Assembly (NCBI GenBank): GCA_029263855.1
Contig: JAJUFC010000004.1
Coordinates: 62,001 to 126,000, forward strand
From: Candidatus Thermochlorobacteriaceae bacterium
GTDB taxonomy: Bacteria > Bacteroidota > Chlorobiia > Chlorobiales > Thermochlorobacteraceae
Length of the DNA stretch: 64,000 bases
Direction: 5' to 3'
Positions 34,473 to 43,589 of this stretch are shown here, in pieces. The position numbers and the translations under genes were made by a program. Position 1 is the first letter of the stretch; the number at the start of each line of letters is the position of its first letter. The notes under the pieces were generated by a model. That model searched no databases, was not told where the DNA came from, and saw only the letters and a list, made by a program, of their open reading frames with translations.

Positions 34473-35513
34473 TTAAATGACGAGATTATAGCGTTTAAGG
34501 GCTTCATCGAGCACACGGTTGATGAGCGCATTAAAATCCATTCCTGCCGTGCGCGCCGCCAATGGAAAGCATGAGTGTTCGTCAGGATTGGGCAAAATGC
34601 CGGGAAGTGGATTGATTTCTATGATGAACGGCTTTCCATGTTCATTTAACCGAACATCAATGCGAGCCCAGTCGCGGCAGCGCAAAACCATAAAAGCACG
34701 TTTGCAGAGAGAGGCGATTTCATCGGTGAGTTCTTTGGAAATTGGCGCGGGGCATTTGAAAACCTCGACGGGATTTTCGGGGTCGTCCCATAGCCACTTC
34801 GCCTCGTAGGAGTAAATTTTTCGCGAATCTTTTGGCAGGTGGTCAAAGAGCAGTTCGATGATAGGGAGCACATCGAGCGTTTCTCCGTTTCCGAGAAGCG
34901 CAACCGTAAATTCGCGCCCTGAAAGAAATTGCTCGACCAGCGCAGGCTGTTTGTATTGCTCAATGACTTCGCGAAGTTGGCGCGAAAGTTCTTCGTGGGA
35001 ATAAACCACTGACCGTTCAAAAATGCCTTTGCTCGAGCCTTCGTAAAGCGGTTTGACAATAAGCGGAAATTGATGGTGCTCATTCAAAAATGCCATGCCT
35101 TCGCTGAGTGAGTGAATGACGCGAAAGTGAGGCGTCGGAATTTGATAGTAGGAAAGGATTTCTTTCGTGCGCGCTTTGTCGAGCGTGAGGCACAAAGTTG
35201 AAGGGTCAGAGGCGGTGTAGCAGAGACGCATCATATCGAGCAGAGCGGGAATTTGTGCTTCGCGGCTTGGCTCTCCAATGCCTTCGGTGATGTTGAAGCA
35301 GATGTCGGGTTTCTCCTCGATGAGCGTCGAGATAATCTGTTGAAGATACGCAGGGTTACAATCTATCTTGACGACTTCGCATCGCTCACGCAGGGCATTG
35401 GCGACAGCGTCTATCGTTTCAGGATTATCCCACTCGGCAAATTCATCGCTTTGATATTTCGGAGTGTTTTCAGGCAAGTCGGGCTTTTGATTGTAGAGCA
35501 AAGCAACTTTCAT
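34473..35513 (-). CDS. D-alanine--D-alanine ligase-like ATP-grasp protein
   Basis: 346 residues with the ATP-grasp fold: a preATP domain with FNITEGIGEPSREAQIPALLDM, LTLDKARTKEIL, the ATP-binding PLIVKPLYEGSSKGI, EQFLSGREFTVALLGNG, and the metal-site ending EINPLPGILPNP. The overall pattern is of Ddl enzymes, but the Ddl substrate-specific HG..GEDG element is replaced by NITEG.G, so it belongs to the wider Ddl-like group whose substrates may be other amino acids. ATG 35513 starts the fold exactly. The BON-domain gene precedes it by 13 bases on the same strand, suggesting one transcript. Confidence 0.88.
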   Translation of the reverse strand: MKVALLYNQKPDLPENTPKYQSDEFAEWDNPETIDAVANALRERCEVVKIDCNPAYLQQIISTLIEEKPDICFNITEGIGEPSREAQIPALLDMMRLCYTASDPSTLCLTLDKARTKEILSYYQIPTPHFRVIHSLSEGMAFLNEHHQFPLIVKPLYEGSSKGIFERSVVYSHEELSRQLREVIEQYKQPALVEQFLSGREFTVALLGNGETLDVLPIIELLFDHLPKDSRKIYSYEAKWLWDDPENPVEVFKCPAPISKELTDEIASLCKRAFMVLRCRDWARIDVRLNEHGKPFIIEINPLPGILPNPDEHSCFPLAARTAGMDFNALINRVLDEALKRYNLVI

Positions 35514-35526
35514 GTGAGCAAGGCAA

Positions 35527-35973
35527 TCACGAGGCGGTATTGGTTGTTGATGTAGAAGACGGAACGAACGGCTCTTTGACAGATGTCTCAACAGATTGCA
35601 CGCCATTGAGCACGAGAATCAGGTCGCGTGCGTCTGAAAGGTCGTCCTGTTGTTCAGGCGTTGCAACGAGCAAGACTTTACCGTTTTTGACATACACATC
35701 AATCCCCTTAATGTGGGCTTTTTGAAGTGCGCGATCGATTTTCTCAATGAGTTGCCACTCGGCGGTCAGCGCAGTTGGTAGTTCGGATTTCTCATAGGAT
35801 TTTTCCTTGCGCAGTCGGAACGGAAAGCCGAAACGCGACACTGCCACGCCTAAGGCAAGTGCCGAGGCAATGCCAACCGCTCCCCAAATCCACTTTTTGG
35901 AGAATCCACTTGGCGCGCTGTTTGAATCGGAAATCATCGAGGTTTCCTGTGTGGGCGTATTAGTTGATTTCAT
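35527..35973 (-). CDS. Membrane-anchored BON-domain protein
   Basis: 148 residues: a polar N-terminus, one membrane helix at about 26-47 (KWIWGAVGIASALALGVAV), then a BON-like domain (about 75-130) with IDRALQKAHIKGIDVYVKNGKVLLVATPEQQDDLSDARDLIL. BON domains bind membranes or phospholipids and occur in envelope-stress proteins. The ATG at 35973 is preferred over a TTG at 36006. It is upstream of the Ddl-like gene. Confidence 0.7.
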   Translation of the reverse strand: MKSTNTPTQETSMISDSNSAPSGFSKKWIWGAVGIASALALGVAVSRFGFPFRLRKEKSYEKSELPTALTAEWQLIEKIDRALQKAHIKGIDVYVKNGKVLLVATPEQQDDLSDARDLILVLNGVQSVETSVKEPFVPSSTSTTNTAS

Positions 35974-36151
35974 TGAACGTAATTTCTGTGCGAACAATTT
36001 ATGCAAAAATTTGAGCGAAGGATTATACTTAAAGTAGAAAGAAAAATCAGTTGTGCAAAATTGAAAAAGCGTGTCGATTTTGCTATTATCGCACTCTCAC
36101 ATAAACGCTTCACGCTAATCTGTTCAACCTTAACTTTTCAAACCTGTTCAA

Positions 36152-37294
36152 ATGTCAAAAAAATTCGTTCATCTTTTTCTCTCCGTCGCCATTTTCTGTG
36201 CATTGACCGCCGCCGACGGTGGATGCGGAAGTGCCGATGTTGAAGGCGCGAAACTTTATCTCCGACAAGGCAACACCGACGATGCCATCAAGGCGGCAAC
36301 CACTGCCACTACCACTGACCCAACCAACGGAGAGGCTTATTACATTTTAGGAAAAGCCTACTACGTCAAGCAATACAACGACTCCGCCGCTATCGCGCTT
36401 AAAAAAGCCATCTCACCCGGCATGAAAATTTCCGAAGCCGATTTGAAAGATGCCACCTTGCTTCTTGGCGAAGTATGGCGCATTGAATACAACGCCGGCG
36501 CGAGTCTTTTCAACCAAGCCTACACCGAAAAGGGCGACGAGAACACAAAGCGTGAATTGCTCGAGCAAGCGATTACCAAACTCAATCGTGCGATTGCCAT
36601 TCAGCCCGATAGTGCCGCATCGTATCGTGCGCTCGCTAACTCCAAAGTCTTGCTCAAAGATTTTAAAGGTGCCACAGAAACGCTTGAAAAAGCCATCACG
36701 GTCTCCGCATCTGATACGGGCTTATATGTCCAACTCTCGAACATTTACGCAGGCGAACTCAAAGACACCGCAAAAGCCATCAAGACACTCGAGACGGCTT
36801 ACGCGAAAAATCTGCGCTCGCCCGAAGTCAATCGCTTGCTCGTTACCAATTACTTCCTTGCCAAGCGTAACCGCGAAGCCGAAACTATGGTGCAACAAGC
36901 CTTAGCCGTTGAGCCGAACAATTCGCTTATGCTTTATCTCTACGGCACGCTCCTCAACGAAAAGAAAGATTACAACGGCGCGATTACACAGTTCAAAAAA
37001 GTGATTGACACGAATCCGTCCTTCTTGGATTATGCATGCTCCTACAACGCCGCTGTTGCTTACTTCAAGCTTGCCGAAGCCGATGAAGAAGCCAATAAGC
37101 CCAAAGACAAAAAGCGCGGCAAAAAAGCCCCTGAATACACTGGACACTACAAGTTCTATGAAAGTGCGATTGCCATTTTGAAGCCCGCCGCTGAGGCTGG
37201 TAATAGCAAAGACTTCTGGAGATTTTTAGGGCAACTCTACGCCCGCGTCGGTAAAAACGCCGAAGCAACAGAAGCCCTTGCAAAATCTAAATAA
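36152..37294 (+). CDS. Exported TPR-repeat protein
   Basis: 380 residues with a signal peptide (about 1-24); a cysteine follows at DGGC but does not fit the lipobox well. The mature part is a run of TPRs, for example NGEAYYILGKAYYVKQYNDSAAIAL, and PDSAASYRALANSKVLLKDFKGATETLEKAI. A basic insert (KPKDKKRGKKAPEY) lies near 315-328. It is single-standing with a strong terminator after it and probably serves as a periplasmic scaffold. Confidence 0.85.
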   Translation: MSKKFVHLFLSVAIFCALTAADGGCGSADVEGAKLYLRQGNTDDAIKAATTATTTDPTNGEAYYILGKAYYVKQYNDSAAIALKKAISPGMKISEADLKDATLLLGEVWRIEYNAGASLFNQAYTEKGDENTKRELLEQAITKLNRAIAIQPDSAASYRALANSKVLLKDFKGATETLEKAITVSASDTGLYVQLSNIYAGELKDTAKAIKTLETAYAKNLRSPEVNRLLVTNYFLAKRNREAETMVQQALAVEPNNSLMLYLYGTLLNEKKDYNGAITQFKKVIDTNPSFLDYACSYNAAVAYFKLAEADEEANKPKDKKRGKKAPEYTGHYKFYESAIAILKPAAEAGNSKDFWRFLGQLYARVGKNAEATEALAKSK

Positions 37295-37308
37295 CGCGCT
37301 CTTTGACA

Positions 37309-37340
37309 AAAGCCTCGCAACTCGCGGGGCTTTTTCTTTT
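37309..37340 (+). terminator. Terminator of the TPR gene
   Basis: AAAGCCTCGC (37309-37318) pairs with GCGGGGCTTT (37324-37333), one G-T wobble, loop of 5, followed by T-rich bases to 37340. Confidence 0.9.
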
Positions 37341-37377
37341 CCCATTCCCTCAACCTGAACATTTCACAACGATTGAA

Positions 37378-37409
37378 TTGGCAAGTCAATCTCGTTTCTG
37401 ATAACCTTG
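37378..37409 (+). promoter_or_regulatory. Predicted promoter of the Ppx/GppA gene
   Basis: TTG at 37378-37380 and TAACCTTG at 37402-37409 (one mismatch to TAnnTTTG), 21 bases apart, 53 bases before ATG 37463. Confidence 0.45.
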
Positions 37410-37462
37410 CAACGCAAGTTGAATCCAAAACCTAACCATAAAACTAACGCAGAATTGTTACC

Positions 37463-39034
37463 ATGCCGCTGTTGCAAAATCCAATGCGCCTTGCCGCGAT
37501 TGATTTAGGGACGAACTCCTTCCACATGATTATCGTGGAACTGTTGCCCGACATGAGCTTTCTGACGATTGACCGTGCCAAAGAAATGATTCGCATCGGC
37601 GACGGTAGCCTTACGACTAAACTGCTCAGTGAAGAAGCCATGTCTCAAGGGCTTCAAACGCTTACACGATTTCGCAAACTCGCCGAACAGCGCGGCGTCG
37701 AAACCCATCACATCATTGCCTTCGCCACAAGCGCGATACGCGAAGCCAAAAACGGTGGCGCATATATGGAAACGGTTGGTCAGAAAATTGGAATCCGAAC
37801 AAGCATTATTTCAGGCAACGAAGAAGCGCGTCTCATCTATCTTGCTGTTCGTCAAGCAATTAGCATCGGCAAGCGAAAGGCATTGATGATAGATGTCGGC
37901 GGCGGGTCAGTGGAGCTGATGATTGGCGACAGCGAAAAACTCTATCTCGAGGAAAGCCGAAAACTTGGCGTAGCGAGAATGTATGAACGCTTCATTAAGC
38001 ACGACCCACCAACCGAAAAAGAACGCGCCGAGCTCGAGCAATTTTTCATTGAACAGATAACCCCCTTTGCCGAACGCGCAAAATCTCTCGGCTACGATAT
38101 GGCGATTGCGTGCAGCGGCACGGCGGAAAACATCGCCTCTATGATTTTCATACAAGAAAACGGACAAGCCTTTGAGTCGCTCAACGGCAATGCGTTTTCA
38201 CGTAAAAGTTTTCAGAAACTCTACGAGCGGCTTCTGCCGATGAAATCAAGCGAGCGTAAAAGCCTTGAAGGATTAGACCCAAAGCGCGCCGATTTGATTA
38301 TTCCCGGATTGATTTTGTTCGATGTCGTTTTCCGACTTTTCAATCTCAAAGAGATAACAATTTCCGGATATGCCCTGCGCGAAGGCATGATAATCGACTA
38401 TCTCTCCAAGCATGTTGAAGAATTTCGCCTCATTAACGCCATACCCGACGTGCGTCGGCGCAGCGTCATCGAACTCGCCCGACGTTGTTATTGGGACGAG
38501 GCTCGATCAGTTCACATCGCCAATCTCGCGCTTCAGATTTTCGACGAATTGCAACCCTTACACGGCTTGAGCTCTCACGAACGAGAGTTGTTGGATTATG
38601 CCACATTGCTTCACAACATCGGATATTTCATTTCGCCATCAGGGCACCACAAGCATAGCCAATACATTATTCTCAACGGCGACTTGCGCGGCTTCAGCAA
38701 CGATGAAATTCAAGTCATGGCGCATATCGCACGCTACCACCGCAAGTCGCCACCGAAGCCGGAGCACGAGACATTTCAAATGCTTTCGTCGAAGCACAAG
38801 CAGTTTGTCAAATATGGTGCGGCGATTTTACGTATTGCAAATGCTTTGGATAGAACGCATCGTCAAAACGTGCGTGGCGTTAAAGCAAAGATTTCTGCCA
38901 AGAAAATTGAACTGCGCCTCACAATCATGAGCGACGCAGAAATCGAGATGTGGGCAGTTTCGCGCGTTAAAGAAATGTTTGAAGATGTCTTTGAGCGCAC
39001 CTTGAATGTTTCAGTTGAATCGGTCGCCGACTGA
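37463..39034 (+). CDS. Ppx/GppA-family phosphatase with HD domain
   Basis: 523 residues. The N-terminal half is the actin-like (ASKHA) phosphatase core: AAIDLGTNSFHMII, AFATSAIREAKNG, GNEEARLIYL, the DVGGGSVELMI phosphate loop and CSGTAENIA. The C-terminal part (about 330-500) is an HD-like helical domain with ATLLHNIGYFI. Such proteins hydrolyse polyphosphate and/or guanosine pentaphosphate and so affect phosphate storage and the stringent response. No polyphosphate kinase gene adjoins. ATG 37463 is used; ATG 37484 would also precede the core. Confidence 0.93.
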   Translation: MPLLQNPMRLAAIDLGTNSFHMIIVELLPDMSFLTIDRAKEMIRIGDGSLTTKLLSEEAMSQGLQTLTRFRKLAEQRGVETHHIIAFATSAIREAKNGGAYMETVGQKIGIRTSIISGNEEARLIYLAVRQAISIGKRKALMIDVGGGSVELMIGDSEKLYLEESRKLGVARMYERFIKHDPPTEKERAELEQFFIEQITPFAERAKSLGYDMAIACSGTAENIASMIFIQENGQAFESLNGNAFSRKSFQKLYERLLPMKSSERKSLEGLDPKRADLIIPGLILFDVVFRLFNLKEITISGYALREGMIIDYLSKHVEEFRLINAIPDVRRRSVIELARRCYWDEARSVHIANLALQIFDELQPLHGLSSHERELLDYATLLHNIGYFISPSGHHKHSQYIILNGDLRGFSNDEIQVMAHIARYHRKSPPKPEHETFQMLSSKHKQFVKYGAAILRIANALDRTHRQNVRGVKAKISAKKIELRLTIMSDAEIEMWAVSRVKEMFEDVFERTLNVSVESVAD

Positions 39035-39124
39035 TTGAGCGGAGATTAAACTTGACCCTTGTAGAACTTCACATCGTCAGGTTGATGTTAAAATGGTTGG
39101 TGTATCACTTAAACAATTTATTCA

Positions 39125-40363
39125 ATGACACCTCGCTTAGTTGTTCTTGGAACAGGTTTCGGCGCAGTCAGTTTGCTTAAAGACCTTTCGCCCAGCCGCT
39201 ATGCCGTTACTGTCGTCAGCCCTCGCAATCACTTTCTTTTTTCTCCGCTCTTGCCGAGCACAACCGTCGGCACGATTGAATTTTTAAGCATCGCTGAGCC
39301 AATTCGCGCGGCAATAAGTTATGCGAACTTTATTCAAGCAGAAGCCGTCGGGCTTGATACGTCTCGCAAAGTTATTTGCTGCAAAAGCACCTTTGACGGA
39401 AAAGAATTTCCGATTGAATACGATGTGCTCGTGATTGGGGTCGGCGCGGAAAGCAATACTTTCGGCATTGAAGGGGTGAAAGAGCATACCTTGTTCCTCA
39501 AAGAACTTTCGCATGCGCGCGCGATTCGTCAAAAAGTGTTGGATAATTTCGAGGCGGCATCGCTTCCTTCTATCAGCGAAGAAGAGCGCAAAAAATTACT
39601 GCACTTTGTTGTGGTAGGCGGCGGACCGACAGGCGTCGAATATGCAGCGGAACTTGCAGACTTTTTTGACGACGAAGTCAAAGCCCACTTTCCGCACCTC
39701 GTTCAAGATGCACGCATTACGCTCGTCGAGGCAGGCAAACAAATTTTGAGCACCTTCGACGAACGGCTTTCAAGATATGCCACTAAACTCTTTCAACGCC
39801 GACGCATCAAGTTCATCATGAACACGCCCGTCAAAAAAGTTGAAGCCGGAAAAGTTTATTTATCAAGCGGTGAAGTTTTAGAAACAGGGCTTATTGTTTG
39901 GTCGACGGGCAACGGAGCGAATGCGTTTGTAAAATCACTGCCATTCCAGAAAGATAGAGCCGGACGATTGCTCACCGACCGATATTTGCGCGTGATAGGC
40001 ACAACAGACATCTTCGCGCTCGGCGATTGTGCGACGCTTCAAGACTACACACAACCCGCCACTGCACAAGTGGCAATGCAAGCAGGGAAGTATTTAGCTA
40101 AACTTTTGAACGAAGTCTCTGCCCCAAGCAGAGCCGAAAAAGATATTGCGCCATTTGAGCGTCAGAATTTCGGCATGCTCGCTTACATCGGCAAAGACGA
40201 AGCCCTCGCTGACTTGCCGTTTATGAAGTGGAGCGGATTTTTAACGTGGATTTTTTGGCGCGCCGCCTATCTCACCAAACTCGTCAGTTTCAAAAACAAA
40301 TTGCAAGTGCTCTTCGATTGGGTTCAATCGCGCATCTTCGGGCGCGACATCAGCCGATTTTAA
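39125..40363 (+). CDS. ndh: Type-2 NADH dehydrogenase (NDH-2)
   Basis: Single-subunit, non-proton-pumping NADH:quinone oxidoreductase, 412 residues. The first Rossmann motif GTGFGAVSLLK binds FAD, the second VVVGGGPTGVEYAAELADF binds NADH, and ALGDCA near 300 is the FAD-contact motif. HFLFSPLLPSTTVGTIE and the C-terminal SRIFGRDISRF are typical of the NDH-2 family, the latter part attaching to the membrane. It moves electrons from NADH to the quinone pool without energy conservation, useful for redox balance in a phototroph. It converges with the DUF5723 gene. Confidence 0.93.
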   Translation: MTPRLVVLGTGFGAVSLLKDLSPSRYAVTVVSPRNHFLFSPLLPSTTVGTIEFLSIAEPIRAAISYANFIQAEAVGLDTSRKVICCKSTFDGKEFPIEYDVLVIGVGAESNTFGIEGVKEHTLFLKELSHARAIRQKVLDNFEAASLPSISEEERKKLLHFVVVGGGPTGVEYAAELADFFDDEVKAHFPHLVQDARITLVEAGKQILSTFDERLSRYATKLFQRRRIKFIMNTPVKKVEAGKVYLSSGEVLETGLIVWSTGNGANAFVKSLPFQKDRAGRLLTDRYLRVIGTTDIFALGDCATLQDYTQPATAQVAMQAGKYLAKLLNEVSAPSRAEKDIAPFERQNFGMLAYIGKDEALADLPFMKWSGFLTWIFWRAAYLTKLVSFKNKLQVLFDWVQSRIFGRDISRF

Positions 40364-40387
40364 CCGTGATTCTTCAATCGTGATTCT

Positions 40388-41824
40388 CTATTTCTCTACA
40401 TTCAAAAATCTTCCACGAATTGCAAGACCGAAGGTGAGATTTTTAACGGCACTTGGTGCAAGCGGCCAAAAGATGTTGCCGATGTTGAAGTCAATGGCAA
40501 CGTTCTTTTGGTCGTAGCCAAGTCCAAATGCCCACGCAAAGCCCTGTCTTCCGCCAAGTTGAATGCCTGTGCGAATCGGCATCTCGAGAACAGGGCGAAT
40601 TTCTCCACCGATGCCGAGAATCGGCACGCCAGTATTTCCGAAATTATTGTTGAAGCCCTGCACATAGTCGACGGTGAGCGCCGCAGGAAAATTCAGACGG
40701 TCATCGAGAATCATCACGAAGCCTACGCGCAAGTGTGTGGGCAATGCACGTGTGAAGCCTTCTGCTGTTCGGTTTTGCGCTCGCACGCCGTCGGCAATGC
40801 TGTCTAATTGGTTCTTATTTGCCTCGCCGCTGATGGGGTCAGTCAAGCCTGTGAAGATGATGGTGGTATCTGCCGTTTTGAGAAGCACGTTATCCCCAAA
40901 AGAGACGAAGCCGAGATTGTTAAGCGAAACAGCAAACGTCATGGTTTCGCGATAATTAAACGACATGCCTAAATCTAACCCAAGCCCATTGCCGACGGAT
41001 TCGGGAAAGAGCGAGAAGCTTTCGGTCGAGTTATTGTCTTGCAATCGTCCGCGTGCGGCAGAAGTCGCCGTGTAGAGAACAGTGGCGGCGAGACTATCGC
41101 CCGTCGGCGAATGGAAGATGCGGCTTTCGTCGTTGAGTTCCGAGTAGGCGTGTGCGGCTATCCATTTCAGACTTGCACCGACCTTGATGCTTTCAATCGG
41201 GCGCAGGTTTCGCGCACGAAACGAAGTGGCGAACTCGCGCGCGTAAGAGAGGGCGTATTCGCGATACCAATAGGCGTTGGAGTTGGTGTTGCGTCCGCCC
41301 AAGTCGCGTCCAAGAAATCGCTCGTTGCCGTAGAGCGCGTATTCCAAAAATTCACGATTCAAAATGCCGCGTCCGCCGAAGTGGTCCATGATGTGAAAGC
41401 CAAACGCGCCGACTTTATCGTTGTGAAAATAACTCGCGCCGAAAAGCATTACGCTCGCTCGTCCGTTAATTTCAAATTCATCATCGATTGCGTTAAGCAG
41501 TTTGCGCTTGTCGTCGTCAGTCCATTCGGTTTTATCGCCCGAAACGCCGCGCGTCTCTTTGCCAAAAAGTGTGTTGTAAAGGTCGATGTTGATGGAATTG
41601 TTTTTGAGCATAAACCCAGATGGGAAAATCGTAACGGAGGCTTTTTGCTCGTGGTATTCGTAGGCGAGCAAGCGAGAGGGATTCACGCCCAAAGCAAGCA
41701 CGCCGCCAACATACGCCGAACCGCTGTTGCCCATTGAGCCGACGACGATATTTTCGGGGTTTGTTTGTGCAGAGAGAAATGAAGCAGAGACAAAGCAGAG
41801 AGAGAACAGTAGCGCGTTTCGCAT
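40388..41824 (-). CDS. DUF5723-like outer-membrane beta-barrel protein
   Basis: 478 residues with a signal peptide (about 1-20, MRNALLFSLCFVSASFLSAQ). The mature chain alternates polar and hydrophobic residues in short strands (SVTIFPSGFML, MTFAVSLNNLGFVSFGDNV, LRVGFVMILDDRLNFPAALTVDYVQGF) and ends in an aromatic/charged strand, as outer-membrane barrels do. The N-terminal YVGGVLALGVNPSRLLAYEY resembles DUF5723 proteins (related to PorV/FadL-type transport barrels) common in Bacteroidota and Chlorobiota. Substrate unknown. The tandem repeat CGTGATTCT at 40365-40387 lies between its stop and that of ndh. Confidence 0.7.
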   Translation of the reverse strand: MRNALLFSLCFVSASFLSAQTNPENIVVGSMGNSGSAYVGGVLALGVNPSRLLAYEYHEQKASVTIFPSGFMLKNNSINIDLYNTLFGKETRGVSGDKTEWTDDDKRKLLNAIDDEFEINGRASVMLFGASYFHNDKVGAFGFHIMDHFGGRGILNREFLEYALYGNERFLGRDLGGRNTNSNAYWYREYALSYAREFATSFRARNLRPIESIKVGASLKWIAAHAYSELNDESRIFHSPTGDSLAATVLYTATSAARGRLQDNNSTESFSLFPESVGNGLGLDLGMSFNYRETMTFAVSLNNLGFVSFGDNVLLKTADTTIIFTGLTDPISGEANKNQLDSIADGVRAQNRTAEGFTRALPTHLRVGFVMILDDRLNFPAALTVDYVQGFNNNFGNTGVPILGIGGEIRPVLEMPIRTGIQLGGRQGFAWAFGLGYDQKNVAIDFNIGNIFWPLAPSAVKNLTFGLAIRGRFLNVEK

Positions 41825-41874
41825 GATGATGTTGGTCGTTGTGTTTTGTGTGCTTCAAACTTCTTAAATTTTTT

Positions 41875-42867
41875 TCATCTAATTCCGATAGCGGCAATCA
41901 TCATTGACATCACATAAAGCAGTGTGCCAAACGAATTATACCAAACGGCTTTTTCTTTGGGCTGTGCAATCAAGATGCGCTGCATGGGCTGTTGTGCAAT
42001 AAGCAACAAGAGTGCAAGCCCTGCCCAAATCCACGCGCCTTTGAAGGCAATAATTGCAATCGCGGTTGCTTGCGCGGTGTTCATCACAATAGCGGCGAGA
42101 ATTGCGGCGTTCTTTTCACCGAGTTGAACAGGAATCGAGCGCACATTGCGAATCTTATCGCCCGCTACGGACTTAAAATCGTTCAGCGTCATGATACCGT
42201 GCGCACCCAAAGAAAAAATGACGGCGAGCCAAATCGACTCACTTGACGGGATTCCCTTTGTTAAAGCAAAACTGCCTGTTAGCCACGCTACGCCTTCATA
42301 TGCCAATCCGACAATCAAATTTCCATACCAGCCATTTCGCTTTGCGCGGAGTGGCGGACCCGAATACATGTGCGACATCAGCACGCCCGCAAATGAAATC
42401 CATAGCACGTAGGGGTGAATCCAATACGACAAAGCAAACGCCCCGCCGATGAGCGCGAAGGTGATAATCCAACTCGCATCTTTGGAAATTTGCCCTGACG
42501 GTATCGGACGATACGGCTCGTTAATCGCATCGACCTCGCGGTCGAAGTAATCGTTCATGGTTTGCGACATCGCGCACATGAGCGGTCCTGCTAAAACCAA
42601 CCCCGCAACCAACACGAGCCAATTTTCCGAAAGGCTTTCGCCCGTTGAAATCGCACCGCATAAAAACGCCCACATCGGCGGAAACCACGTTACAGGTTTC
42701 ATCAGTTTGACAATTGCTCTCGCCTCAATGTAAAACCCTTTGCGATTGACGTTTTCCAGTGCTTGTAAAATCGCTTGGCGACGAGTTTCGTCCGTCTCAA
42801 CTTGCACGAGCGTTTCGGCTATCGCGTTTTCCGTTGAGCGTGGGCGCGTTTCGTTCAGAATGTTCAT
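41875..42867 (-). CDS. bchG: Bacteriochlorophyll a synthase (BchG)
   Basis: Membrane prenyltransferase that esterifies bacteriochlorophyllide a with a C20 polyprenyl diphosphate, the last step of bacteriochlorophyll a synthesis. It has 330 residues, about nine membrane helices and an N-terminal extension of about 50 residues. Diagnostic motifs are KPVTWFPPMWAFLCGAIS, NDYFDREVDAINEPYRPIPSG (the first Mg-diphosphate site), YSGPPLRAKRNGW, LAYEGVAWLTG and HGIMTLNDFKSVAGD (second site). LAYEG.AW distinguishes BchG from the chlorophyll synthase ChlG, which has ASYIALPWW. This is the clearest sign of phototrophy in the window. No other pigment gene is nearby, so it is not in a photosynthesis cluster. 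The homologue BchK (for bacteriochlorophyll c) is a less likely alternative. Confidence 0.9.
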   Translation of the reverse strand: MNILNETRPRSTENAIAETLVQVETDETRRQAILQALENVNRKGFYIEARAIVKLMKPVTWFPPMWAFLCGAISTGESLSENWLVLVAGLVLAGPLMCAMSQTMNDYFDREVDAINEPYRPIPSGQISKDASWIITFALIGGAFALSYWIHPYVLWISFAGVLMSHMYSGPPLRAKRNGWYGNLIVGLAYEGVAWLTGSFALTKGIPSSESIWLAVIFSLGAHGIMTLNDFKSVAGDKIRNVRSIPVQLGEKNAAILAAIVMNTAQATAIAIIAFKGAWIWAGLALLLLIAQQPMQRILIAQPKEKAVWYNSFGTLLYVMSMMIAAIGIR

Positions 42868-43036
42868 GGCAAAAATTCTTTTTCAATCTGCACTTAAAAT
42901 AACGCCTTTCACGTCGTTTCGGAAATTCCACAAGCAAAAGTTTATGCCCCACTTGGATAATCGGCGTTTTGTATCTTCGCACGCACAATATTAGTCCAAA
43001 ACATTAGTCCAAAACATTTCACTTGTGTTACTGACA

Positions 43037-43525
43037 ATGAGCGAAGACTTTGTGATTCGTAAAATCAAGCCCGAAGACAATCCCGTAATCGCCCGCATTA
43101 TTCGAACCGTCATGCCTCAATTCGGCGCAAGCGGCGACGGCTTCGCCATTAAAGATGCAGAAGTCGACACAATGTATGAAGCCTATTCTCAACCTCGCAG
43201 CATTTACTATGTGGTCGAACATCATGGACAAGTCATTGGCGGCGGCGGAATCGCGCCACTGCAAGGCGGCGACGAACAAACATGCGAACTCAAAAAAATG
43301 TATTTCTTGGAAGAAGGACGCGGCAAAGGTATCGGACAAGCCCTCCTCAACCGATGCTTAGCGGCGGCGGCAGTCTTTGGCTTCAAAACTTGTTACTTGG
43401 AAACGCTTGAAAAAATGGGCGCGGCACGCAAACTCTACGAGAAAAACGGATTCATTCGTCTCACCAAACCGATGGGAAACACCGGTCACTACGGGTGCGA
43501 CCGCTATTACGCAAAGCCACTTTGA
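43037..43525 (+). CDS. GNAT-family N-acetyltransferase
   Basis: 162 residues of the GNAT fold, moving an acetyl group from acetyl-CoA to an amine. The acetyl-CoA loop is RGKGIGQALLNRCL and the neighbouring strands YVVEHHGQVIGGGGIAPL and ELKKMYFL are typical. The C-terminal YEKNGFIRL.KP.GNTGH.GCDRYY resembles the ribosomal/peptide-type GNATs. ATG 43037 is preferred over GTG 43025. Upstream, the 13-base string ATTAGTCCAAAAC is repeated in tandem at 42990-43015. The stop lies inside another tandem duplication (43519-43546). Confidence 0.88.
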   Translation: MSEDFVIRKIKPEDNPVIARIIRTVMPQFGASGDGFAIKDAEVDTMYEAYSQPRSIYYVVEHHGQVIGGGGIAPLQGGDEQTCELKKMYFLEEGRGKGIGQALLNRCLAAAAVFGFKTCYLETLEKMGAARKLYEKNGFIRLTKPMGNTGHYGCDRYYAKPL

Positions 43526-43546
43526 TGCAAAAACTTTGATGCAAAA
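43519..43546. repeat. 14-bp tandem duplication across a stop codon
   Basis: ACTTTGATGCAAAA is at 43519-43532, containing the GNAT stop codon TGA, and again directly at 43533-43546. Another duplication, 13 bases, lies upstream of the same gene (42990-43015). Confidence 0.85.
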
Positions 43547-43589
43547 CGACTTTGAAGTTTTACACGAACACCAAACACGAACACTGACT

